Source: JBLNBU01 sp050260215 (GTDB taxonomy: Bacteria; Pseudomonadota; Alphaproteobacteria; Rhodospirillales; Magnetospirillaceae). Taken from it: DNA of 17,832 nucleotides. Below the pieces are notes generated by a model that saw only the letters and a program-made list of their open reading frames with translations, was not told the origin of the DNA and did no database searches. The translations under genes and the position numbers were made by a program. Positions 1-7,585 of this stretch are shown piece by piece (position 1 is the first letter of the stretch; the number at the start of each line of letters is the position of its first letter). The stretch covers positions 1 through 17,832 of the forward strand of contig JBLNBU010000114.1 of NCBI GenBank assembly GCA_050260215.1, given 5' to 3'.

Positions 1-76
1 GCCACCCTGGTCGCCCGCGGCCTTGGAAGTGTTTTCGCCAAGCGACGTCGGCGCCCCGACACGAAAGGAGACTGAC

Positions 77-616
77 ATGACGAATCGCCACAAAACCTTC
101 GTCAGCTACCATCACGCCAACGACCAGGCGTACCGGGACAGATTCGAAACCCTGTGCGCGGACCGGCACGACATCATGGTCTCGTACTCCGTCCAAGACG
201 GAGATATAGATCCGAACTTAGAGACCGAGACCATCCGGCGGAAAATCCGCGACGACTACCTGCGCGACAGCACGGTCACCGTCGTCCTGGTGGGAACGCA
301 GACCTGGCAGCGCAAGCATGTCGACTGGGAGATCGGCTCAAGCATCCGCAACACCCAGTACAACCCCCGCTCGGGCCTGCTCGGCATTCTTCTGCCGACC
401 TACCCGTTGGTGAACGGCCAGGTCAATCCGCGGACCATTCCGCCCCGTCTCTGGGACAATGTGCAGTGCGGATACGCCAAGCTGTATTCCTGGACGACCA
501 AGCCCGACCAGATCCAGCAATGGATCCATGAGGCTTTCCTGCGGCGCAACACCGTTGTTCCCGACAATTCCTATCCGAACTTCGTCAACAACCGGTCGGG
601 CAGCGGTTGGACCTGA
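77..616 (+). CDS. ThsB-like TIR domain protein (DUF1863 / TIR-like family)
   Basis: A 179-residue soluble protein that reads as one TIR-like domain of the MTH538/ThsB type. The N-terminal strand is KTFVSYHH (residues 6-13). A HVDWEIGSSI segment (81-90) carries the conserved Trp-Glu (W84, E85) of this family, and the strand GLLGILLP follows near 100. The start at 77 is chosen because AAAGGAG lies 6 bases upstream; an in-frame TTG at 23 lacks such support. In the family, ThsB proteins sense phage and make a cyclic nucleotide signal from NAD+ that activates ThsA. No ThsA is seen, but the window begins 76 bp upstream, so it could lie outside. The Wadjet operon follows after 44 bp on the same strand, so co-transcription is likely. 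The family call is firm; the role in Thoeris or as a Wadjet partner is inference. Confidence 0.85.
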   Translation: MTNRHKTFVSYHHANDQAYRDRFETLCADRHDIMVSYSVQDGDIDPNLETETIRRKIRDDYLRDSTVTVVLVGTQTWQRKHVDWEIGSSIRNTQYNPRSGLLGILLPTYPLVNGQVNPRTIPPRLWDNVQCGYAKLYSWTTKPDQIQQWIHEAFLRRNTVVPDNSYPNFVNNRSGSGWT

Positions 617-622
617 GAGGGA

Positions 623-664
623 ATGGACCAACCCGGTAAGGGGCACGCCAAGGCCGCGGAATGA
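623..664 (+). CDS. 13-residue minigene between TIR gene and jetA, possible coupling leader
   Basis: A very short ORF, MDQPGKGHAKAAE. GAGAGG lies just upstream of its ATG, and its TGA stop overlaps the jetA ATG as ATGA. The TIR gene stop lies inside its ribosome-binding sequence. It could couple translation of jetA to the gene before it, since jetA itself has only a weak Shine-Dalgarno. It may equally be chance; there is no evidence that the peptide has a function. Confidence 0.25.
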   Translation: MDQPGKGHAKAAE

Positions 665-2085
665 GCCTGTTCGACCATATCCCCGAAAGGATTTTCCGCC
701 CGCTCGCCGCCGGCAACCGCCGCTTCTATGCGGCTTTGCTTCTGCACCTCTACGACCACACCTTTGCCGCCATTGGCGACACCCCGCGCAAGACCGACGT
801 CATTGCCGAGGTCGGCGACTTCATGGACCAGTACGGCCCTCTGGTCGATGAGGAGACGGATCTGTCGCCCCAGGAGATGCGCCGCCTGCAGCGAGAGGCC
901 GGGGGCCAGGACACCGAGCGATACCGGGTTTTCAACTACCTGGTCGACTCGGGTTGGCTGGTCGAGATGCGCGACCGCTTCCGCCGGCTGGTCGACCTGA
1001 CCCCGGAAGGCCGCCTGCTGCTGCGCGAGTTCCAGAAGATCATCTTGGGCGACTCCCGCTCCTACGGCGGTGCGGTGCTCAATGTCCTGGGCCAGCTGGA
1101 CGCCGCGGTCGACCACGCCGACGACCGGTCGGAATGCGTATTCAACGCCTGGACCTACGCCCGCGACTTCTCGCACCACCTGCGCACCATCGCCGCCCAG
1201 ATGCGCCGGCTCGAGGAGCATGTCCTTGCCCAGCAGGGCCTGCGAGCGCTATTCCGCGCCTTCTTCGACGAGTTCGTCTCGAAGATGCTGATCGCCGACT
1301 ACAAGACGCTGAAGACCAGGAACAACCCCTTCCGCTTCCGCCACCAGATCATCGAGCGTGTCCGCCAAATCGAGGCCGATGCGCTGCTGATGTCCCGCCT
1401 CGCCCGAGCCTATGTCCGCGAAGGCCGCGGCGAGACGCCGGTCGCGGCCGAGGCGCGCATCCGCCGGGAATTGCAGGACGTCCATCACGTCTTCGAGACC
1501 ATCGACCGCCAGCTCGACGTCATCGCCGAAACGCAAGTTCGCATCGAGCGCAAGATCCACACCATCGTCCGCTACATGGACCGGCACGACGGCGGCGCCA
1601 TCGACCGTGCCACCCGGGCGATTCGCGCCCTCGGGCGCACGGGGCTGCCGCTCGACGCCGAGGTCTGGTCCGATCCACATATCCTGCTGCTCGATCCCCT
1701 GCTCGGCGGCGACATTCTCTACACGCAGCGCCAGGGCCGGCGGGAGATCGAACGCTCGCGCTTCCGCGAGGTGCCGATGGATCCGGCGCTGGAAGCCTTC
1801 CGCAAGGCCAAGCTGGACTATGCCCGCCGGGTAGCGGTGTCACCCCAGCGCATGCGCGACTTCCTTGCCAAAGTGCTCGACGGCCGCGACAGCATCCTGG
1901 GCAGCGAGATCGAGGTGATCACGGTCGACGACTTCATCGTCTTCCAGCGACTGCGCGACGTGCCGTTCATGTTCGACGGCCTGCTTGCAAAACACTACAC
2001 CGTCACCCCGCTGGAACGTCGGGCAGCCAACGAATGGCTGGATTTTCCCGACTTCCAGATCGCCCGCGTCCGAAAGGGGGCCTGA
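661..2085 (+). CDS. jetA: Wadjet protein JetA (kleisin-like subunit)
   Basis: A 474-residue protein recognised as JetA from its N-terminus (SLFDHIPERIFRPLAAGNRR) and from its place as first gene of a jetABCD operon. It resembles the JetA family linked to type II/III Wadjet (DUF5716-like) more than DUF3375 of type I; the subtype is my judgement. A winged-helix-like part fills about residues 15-115. A helical, partly coiled-coil middle spans about 115-330, including two helices near 270-310 rich in Arg, Glu and Ile. A second winged-helix-like part lies at about 375-470. In known Wadjet complexes JetA is the MukF-like kleisin that bridges the heads of two JetC dimers and recruits JetB. The start at 661 has no strong Shine-Dalgarno, and the TGA of an upstream minigene overlaps it. 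jetB follows after 2 bp. Confidence 0.9.
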   Translation: MSLFDHIPERIFRPLAAGNRRFYAALLLHLYDHTFAAIGDTPRKTDVIAEVGDFMDQYGPLVDEETDLSPQEMRRLQREAGGQDTERYRVFNYLVDSGWLVEMRDRFRRLVDLTPEGRLLLREFQKIILGDSRSYGGAVLNVLGQLDAAVDHADDRSECVFNAWTYARDFSHHLRTIAAQMRRLEEHVLAQQGLRALFRAFFDEFVSKMLIADYKTLKTRNNPFRFRHQIIERVRQIEADALLMSRLARAYVREGRGETPVAAEARIRRELQDVHHVFETIDRQLDVIAETQVRIERKIHTIVRYMDRHDGGAIDRATRAIRALGRTGLPLDAEVWSDPHILLLDPLLGGDILYTQRQGRREIERSRFREVPMDPALEAFRKAKLDYARRVAVSPQRMRDFLAKVLDGRDSILGSEIEVITVDDFIVFQRLRDVPFMFDGLLAKHYTVTPLERRAANEWLDFPDFQIARVRKGA

Positions 2086-2087
2086 GC

Positions 2088-2801
2088 ATGGCCGAGCTGA
2101 AGGATCTCCAGGATCTGCTGGACAAGGCGGACACCTACCGCCCGGGGCGCGGCACTCCCGAACCGCCCTCCGAGGAGGAGGTCACCCGCTGCATCCAGGT
2201 GCTGATGGCGCGCCAGTGCATCTACCCGCACCAGAACCACCTGGCCCGCAGCTACGCCATCATGGCCTGCCCCGACTACCAGGAGTTCTTCCGCCGCTAC
2301 TTCGCCGCCATGGGCCTCGAGTTCCACTTCGATCCCCGCTCACGCATGATCGCGCTGCGCTTCCCGGGCAGCGACAGGAAGCGCTACGACTGGCAGGCAT
2401 CGCGGCTGAAAAAGGACGAGACCCTGGTCTTGTTCACCATCAAGCTGGCCTACGAGGAAGGCTTCCACGCCAACCGGATGGGCACACGCGGCGAGGTCGA
2501 GATCACCACCAACGACGTGCTCGACAAGCTGGACGTAGTCGCCGGCGTCCAGCTCGAGGAGGGCCGCATGCTGGCGATCCTCAAGCTGCTTGAGCGCAAG
2601 GGAGTCGTCCAGATCGGCGAGTTGGATCCGGTCGAGCGGGTGCGCGCCCTGACCATCCTGCCCGGCATCGAGGTCGCCTGCCCAGAGACCCACATGCAGG
2701 CCGTCGCCGACTGGGCCGAACAGCAACCCCAGGCCGGCGCCGCAGCAACCGAAGAGCCGGAAGCCGAAACCAGCGAACCCGCGCAGGACGTCCATGTATA
2801 A
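2088..2801 (+). CDS. jetB: Wadjet protein JetB (MukE-like, DUF4194 family)
   Basis: A 237-residue protein between jetA (2 bp gap) and jetC (8 bp overlap), the usual order and size for JetB. The start at 2088 has AAAGGGGG about 10 bases upstream. The same frame is open far to the left, but only antisense to or overlapping jetA, so the longer reading is rejected. Two winged-helix-like segments can be read, at about 40-120 and 125-190; the second contains ITTNDVLDKLD and LAILKLLERKGVVQI. The last 30 residues form an acidic Glu/Ala/Pro-rich tail, probably disordered. In the family JetB is the KITE-type subunit that binds the kleisin JetA and DNA near the SMC heads during loop extrusion. Confidence 0.9.
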   Translation: MAELKDLQDLLDKADTYRPGRGTPEPPSEEEVTRCIQVLMARQCIYPHQNHLARSYAIMACPDYQEFFRRYFAAMGLEFHFDPRSRMIALRFPGSDRKRYDWQASRLKKDETLVLFTIKLAYEEGFHANRMGTRGEVEITTNDVLDKLDVVAGVQLEEGRMLAILKLLERKGVVQIGELDPVERVRALTILPGIEVACPETHMQAVADWAEQQPQAGAAATEEPEAETSEPAQDVHV

Positions 2802-5800
2802 GCTGACGCGCATCAGCGCCATCAACTGGTATCTGGTCAGGGCCAAGGACGTCGACATCCGCGACGCCACCGCCTTCATCGGCCCCACGGGCTCGGGCAA
2901 GACCTCGATGGAGGACGCCATCCAGACGGTGGTGTGCGGCGGCAGCCACCGGCACGTCCACACCAACGCCTCGGCCAGCGGCAAGTCGGACCGCAAGATC
3001 CTGGACTACTGCCTGGGCTACATTATCCCGAAGAACGACGGCGGCGAGCCCCTTCGCTCGTCGTGCGAGACGGTGCTGGCCCTGGTGTTCTCCGAGGAAC
3101 GCCGCGACGGCAGCCGCCACGACATCACCGTCGGCCTGGCCCTGTCCGCCCGGGTCGAAGATTCCCGCGAACAGGTGATCTCCCGCTTCATTGCGCCCAG
3201 CCACCGGTTCTCGGTCGAGGATGCCATGGAGGAGGAGGACGGGCACGGCCGCGTCATCAAGCGCTGGGAAGACATCGAAAAGGCCATCAAGCAGGCCTGC
3301 CCGGCAGTGCGCTTCTATCGCCACAGCGCCGAAAAGTTCGTCGCCGACATGCTGGCCGAAATGCGCCGGCACGGCCGCCAGCCCGATACCCGCCATTTCC
3401 TGCATTCCTTTTCCAATGCAGTGGCGTTCAAGCCCATCTTCGATCCCACCCAGTTCGTGCGCTCCTACATCCTGGAACCGGATCCGCTGGAGGTGGAGCG
3501 GGTGCGCGACGCCATCGGGAGGTGGCGCTATCTCGCCGACGCCGTGCGCCAGATCGAGGAAAAGCTCAAGCGCCTGACCACGGTGCGCAAGCGCTACGAC
3601 GAGTGGGGCGCCGAGGTCATCGACCGCGCCGCCAACCGTTGGGGCCTGGCCTGCGCCCGCACCGAACGTGCCCGCTTCGAGCTTCGTCGCCTTGGCGCAG
3701 CCCTGACCGATGCCAACGCCCTCTTGCACGAGCAGGAAAAAATCGAACAACGCCTGAGGGCCGAATTGGGCGAAGCCGAAGCCGAATTGCGCAAGCTCGA
3801 AGGCACGCTGGCCGAGAAGGGCCTGCAGGGCAAGCTGGCCCAGATCGCCACCGAGATGGAGAACGCAGGGCTGCGCCTCAGAGACGTCGAGGACACCGAC
3901 AAGAAGGTGCGCCAGGCCCTGCAGATGGCGGCAAACCTCGTCCAGGCCCACGACTTCCTGCCCGCCTCGGTGCGCGCCGTCGTCACCGCGGCCCAGGCCG
4001 CCCAGGCCCTGATCGGCAAGCGAGGCCTGGATTGGCTGGGCGAGCACGCCACCACGGTTGCCGGATACCTCGCCCGTTTCAGGCAGCTGGCCGACCTTCC
4101 GGAACGGCTGCAGCCCCAGATCGACGACCGGGTCGGCCAGTTGGCCGATCTGCGCAAGCGCCGCGACCTGGCGGAGCAGAATGCCAAGCGGGTCGCAACC
4201 GGGGCGACACCGCTGTCCTCCCACACCGATGCCTATCTGCGCCTGCTGCGGGACGCCGGCATCGACGCCGAAATCCTGTGCGACGTGGTCGAGCCCGCGG
4301 ACAAGGACTGGCAGTTCGCCGCCGAGTCCCTTCTCGGGCTGTTCCGCGAGGCGGTGATCGTCGACCCCCGTCACCTTCACCAGGCCAACGACATCCTGTT
4401 CGCCAACCGCAACCGGCACGGCCTGCACAAGGTTCGGCTGGTCAAGACCACCCGCACCGGCGAGGTCGACACCCGCCTGGCCGCCGACAGCCTGGCCACC
4501 GTGCTGAAGACCGACAACCCGCACGCCCGCGCGCTGATCTGCAGCCACCTGGGAGGCGTCAAGATGGTGGACAGCAAGGCGGAGCTGGAGCGGGCCAGCC
4601 GCGCCATCATGAAGGACGGCCGCGCCACCTCGGGGCTCGCCTTCTCGGTCAACCAGGATCTGGCGCTGATCCTCGGCCGCCAGGACGGTTCGGCCGCCGA
4701 AGGCCTTCGGGCCGAGGCCACACGGGTGATCGACGAGATCGCCAAGCTGACGCGCGAGCTGTCCCTGCTGAACCAGGCCGTCCGCGTAGCCGAGACGCTG
4801 GCCGACTTCGAGGTCGATCTCGACGCTGCCGGCTTCCGCTACGACGAAATCGGCCGGCAGGTGAAGGACATCGAGCGGCGCAAACAGGCGGTTCTGTCGG
4901 AACAGGACGCCCGACTGACGGCCGAAATTGACGCGCTGCGCGGAGAGGTCGGCGAACGCAAGGAAGAAGTCGAAGACGCTGGCAAGCAGCTGCGTGCCGC
5001 CATCAAGGCCCAGGCCGCAGCCGAAGCCGAAGTCAAGCTTGCCAAGGACGCCTTGCGCAACGCCGTCCGCGGCAAGCGCCAGGCGTCGAGGCTGTTCGGC
5101 GACGACAGCCTGCAGGTCGCCCTCAAATGGGCGGCGCCCGAGGTGAAGACGGCGTTCCACGGCACCGCCAACCCCTATCTCGGCCTGCGCCTCGGCTGCA
5201 GGGCGGCCTCCATCTACGACCCCCACATCCAGGATCGAGAGGCGGCTCTGGACAAGGCCGACGAGCGGGTCAACCGGATGGCCGGACATGCCCGTCGCAT
5301 CCTCGACGACTACCTGCGCGACTACGGCATCGACCGGCCTATGGCCGACGACCAGCCCTATACCCTGGACTACCACTGGGTAATCCTGCAGCACGAAAAG
5401 CTGCAGCAGAACGAGCTGCGAGAGCACAGGGAGATGGCCGAGGCGGCCGAGCGTGAAATGTACCTGACCCTCAAGGAAGACCTGCTGGTCAACCTGAACG
5501 GCCGCTTCCAGCAGCTCGACAGCCAGCTGAAGACCCTGAACAGCCAGCTGCGCCGGCACAAGTTCACCGGCCAGTTCTACAAGTTCGGCAAGAAGCCCGA
5601 CAGCCGTTACGACCGCCTGCGCCGGCTCGCCATGGAAGTGGGCAACAACCCCGAGCAGGCCCAGGCCATCGTCGAGGGCCGCTCGAGCGACCCCGCCCTC
5701 AAGGAGGCGATGGACGAGCTGAACGACTACCTCGGTAACACCGGCGGCGAGGGCATGGAGGATTACCGCAACTACTTCACCTTCGACCTCTACATGCGCC

Positions 5801-6300
5801 CGGCCACCAGCGAGGACGACGACGCCCTGGAGGTCGACGACCACCAGATGCGGAGCAAGGGCCTGATCAGCCTGTCCGCGCGCGCCACGGTCGGCTCGGG
5901 CGGCGAGGGCCAGGCCCCCTTCTATGTCGCCATCGCCGCCTCGATGGCGCTGGCCTATTACCCCGGCGGCCATCCCGACGCCGAGCCGTCCGGCATGGGC
6001 CTTGTGCTGTTCGACGAAGCCTTCAACAAGCTCGACATCACCACCACCCAGTCGCTGATCCGCTTCTTCAAGGATCTCGGCCTGCAGCTGATCCTGGCAG
6101 CGCCCGAGGACAAGCGCCCGACCTTCACCGAGGTGCTGGACTGCATCGTCTCGGTCAACAAGGACCTGGTCAACCAGACCGTCTACCTGGAAAGCGAGTT
6201 CCCGACGCCTTACGCCCGGGAGCAGATCGCCGCCATCAACCCGGACCATATCGGCATCGAGGGGTTCCGGCGACGAATGGCCGAGACGGCCGATGCCTGA
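2794..6300 (+). CDS. jetC: Wadjet protein JetC (SMC/MukB-like ATPase)
   Basis: A 1168-residue SMC-like motor. Walker A is GPTGSGKT at residues 30-37. Long coiled-coil arms rich in Glu, Ala, Arg and Leu span about 240-360 and 640-760, with a hinge-like globular part between them (about 400-610, around ILCDVVEPADKDWQFAAESL). The C-terminal head has the signature-like GSGGEG (1034-1039) and Walker B LVLFDE (1070-1075), followed by the D-loop-like AFNKLD. The start overlaps jetB by 8 bp, so translation is probably coupled. In studied Wadjet systems, ATP hydrolysis by JetC dimers extrudes DNA loops until a small circle is fully reeled in, which triggers JetD. All key ATPase motifs are intact, so the gene should be functional. 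The long reading frame on the opposite strand is a GC-rich shadow. Confidence 0.93.
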   Translation: MYKLTRISAINWYLVRAKDVDIRDATAFIGPTGSGKTSMEDAIQTVVCGGSHRHVHTNASASGKSDRKILDYCLGYIIPKNDGGEPLRSSCETVLALVFSEERRDGSRHDITVGLALSARVEDSREQVISRFIAPSHRFSVEDAMEEEDGHGRVIKRWEDIEKAIKQACPAVRFYRHSAEKFVADMLAEMRRHGRQPDTRHFLHSFSNAVAFKPIFDPTQFVRSYILEPDPLEVERVRDAIGRWRYLADAVRQIEEKLKRLTTVRKRYDEWGAEVIDRAANRWGLACARTERARFELRRLGAALTDANALLHEQEKIEQRLRAELGEAEAELRKLEGTLAEKGLQGKLAQIATEMENAGLRLRDVEDTDKKVRQALQMAANLVQAHDFLPASVRAVVTAAQAAQALIGKRGLDWLGEHATTVAGYLARFRQLADLPERLQPQIDDRVGQLADLRKRRDLAEQNAKRVATGATPLSSHTDAYLRLLRDAGIDAEILCDVVEPADKDWQFAAESLLGLFREAVIVDPRHLHQANDILFANRNRHGLHKVRLVKTTRTGEVDTRLAADSLATVLKTDNPHARALICSHLGGVKMVDSKAELERASRAIMKDGRATSGLAFSVNQDLALILGRQDGSAAEGLRAEATRVIDEIAKLTRELSLLNQAVRVAETLADFEVDLDAAGFRYDEIGRQVKDIERRKQAVLSEQDARLTAEIDALRGEVGERKEEVEDAGKQLRAAIKAQAAAEAEVKLAKDALRNAVRGKRQASRLFGDDSLQVALKWAAPEVKTAFHGTANPYLGLRLGCRAASIYDPHIQDREAALDKADERVNRMAGHARRILDDYLRDYGIDRPMADDQPYTLDYHWVILQHEKLQQNELREHREMAEAAEREMYLTLKEDLLVNLNGRFQQLDSQLKTLNSQLRRHKFTGQFYKFGKKPDSRYDRLRRLAMEVGNNPEQAQAIVEGRSSDPALKEAMDELNDYLGNTGGEGMEDYRNYFTFDLYMRPATSEDDDALEVDDHQMRSKGLISLSARATVGSGGEGQAPFYVAIAASMALAYYPGGHPDAEPSGMGLVLFDEAFNKLDITTTQSLIRFFKDLGLQLILAAPEDKRPTFTEVLDCIVSVNKDLVNQTVYLESEFPTPYAREQIAAINPDHIGIEGFRRRMAETADA

Positions 6301-7585
6301 CGCCGGCCGGACCGAAGCCGACGCATTGCTTGGCCGGCTGCTGACCCTGGTCGAACGAAAGACCGAGGCCGAACGTGCCAACCGGGTCATGGTCCGCATG
6401 GCGGAACGGTCGTGGCTGGCCGACGAGCGCGAGGACCTCTATGCGCGCCTCGCAGCGGCGGAGAAGACCGGGGCGGTGATGCTGGAATGGGGCCGCAACG
6501 ACAGCCGCCACCTCATCATCCGGGTGGTGCTGAAGGACGCAGCGGCCCTCTATCGGTTCCTGGGGCGCACACCCAAGGCGGCGCTCGCCGCCGACGCACT
6601 GGCCGAGCTGCGTGCCCGTCTGCCCGACCACCCCGCTGTGCTGGAGCCGCTGCTGGCGGCACTGGAGGACAGCTGGCGCCGGGGCCGCCCGTATATGGGC
6701 CTGGAAACCGACGACATCGCTGGCGCCACCCGTTGCCTGCAGACAGTGGCCGTTCTGGTCGAGGGACGGCTCGATTGCCTCGATCTCCGCACCTTTTCGC
6801 GGCGTGCCACCGGTGACTCCAAGTTCGTCGAATGCCATCAGGGCCGCATCGTCGACCTGTTGCGGCAGATCGTCGACGCGCCGGACGAAATGTCTGCTGA
6901 AGACGTGCTGGCCAGCCATGGCATCGCCCGCTATCCCCAGCCTTGCCTGCTGGCGGGACCAATCACCTGGCGGGGCCAGCCGCTACCAACCGAGCCCTAT
7001 ATCGGCATAGCCCCCGACATGGTCACCGACCTGGGCGTGGCGGGAACGCCGCCGTGGATCCTGACCATTGAGAACCTGGCCAGCTTCAACCGTCAGGTCC
7101 GCGAGGCGGCGGGGACTGGCATCATCCTATACACCGGCGGCTTTCCCAGCACCGCCACCCTCGATTGCCTGCTGACCCTGGCCCGCGCCACGCCCTGCCC
7201 GGTATACCACTGGGGCGACATCGACCCCGGCGGCATAAAGATTGCCTACCGGCTGGAACAGGCCCTGGCGACCATCGACCGCCCCTTGCGCCTGCACCGC
7301 ATGGACGCCAAACTGGGCCGCCGCCATGGCCAACCGCAGGCCGGCAAGCCCGTGTTCCGCATGGATATCAGTGGCAGCGTCGTGGCGGGACTGGCGACAT
7401 TTCTGGCCGGGCCGGACGCCTGCGTCCTCGAACAGGAGGAGCTGGATCCGGTCGTGCCACATTTATGGTCCCTTCAGCCAGCCGATGACCTCATGGGCGG
7501 CCCGAATGACGGGGACGCCGACGGGTGCGCCAGGGGCGATGGCCGCGATGTCTCCGCCCCCCTGATCCCCCAGAGGCAGCAGTGA
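6293..7585 (+). CDS. jetD: Wadjet protein JetD (Toprim, topoisomerase VI-like nuclease)
   Basis: A 430-residue protein, last gene of the Wadjet operon, overlapping jetC by 8 bp. An N-terminal arm (about 1-200, DUF3322-like) precedes a Toprim domain. The conserved Glu is E260 in ILTIENLASFN, and the acidic pair is D309/D311 in HWGDIDPGG; both bind the catalytic metal in this family. GGFPSTAT (282-289) lies between them. JetD proteins cut both strands of small circular DNA once JetABC has extruded it. The family normally ends soon after a LEQE motif, seen here as VLEQEELDPVVP (378-389). The last 40 residues beyond it are antisense to the 3' end of the convergent ATPase gene, are rich in Gly, Asp and Pro, and look like a non-family read-through tail. 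Whether this tail matters is unknown; the catalytic core is intact. Confidence 0.92.
   Translation: MPDAGRTEADALLGRLLTLVERKTEAERANRVMVRMAERSWLADEREDLYARLAAAEKTGAVMLEWGRNDSRHLIIRVVLKDAAALYRFLGRTPKAALAADALAELRARLPDHPAVLEPLLAALEDSWRRGRPYMGLETDDIAGATRCLQTVAVLVEGRLDCLDLRTFSRRATGDSKFVECHQGRIVDLLRQIVDAPDEMSAEDVLASHGIARYPQPCLLAGPITWRGQPLPTEPYIGIAPDMVTDLGVAGTPPWILTIENLASFNRQVREAAGTGIILYTGGFPSTATLDCLLTLARATPCPVYHWGDIDPGGIKIAYRLEQALATIDRPLRLHRMDAKLGRRHGQPQAGKPVFRMDISGSVVAGLATFLAGPDACVLEQEELDPVVPHLWSLQPADDLMGGPNDGDADGCARGDGRDVSAPLIPQRQQ

Noticed and set aside
954..2087. Long N-terminal extension of JetB into the jetA region
   Set aside because: The extension is Pro/Arg-rich and overlaps jetA; JetB homology and a ribosome site begin at 2088.
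2581..6399. A 1272-codon open frame on the - strand antisense to jetC
   Set aside because: Low-complexity Gly/Val/Leu/Gln composition, no family motifs and full overlap with a well-supported SMC gene; a GC-rich codon-bias shadow.
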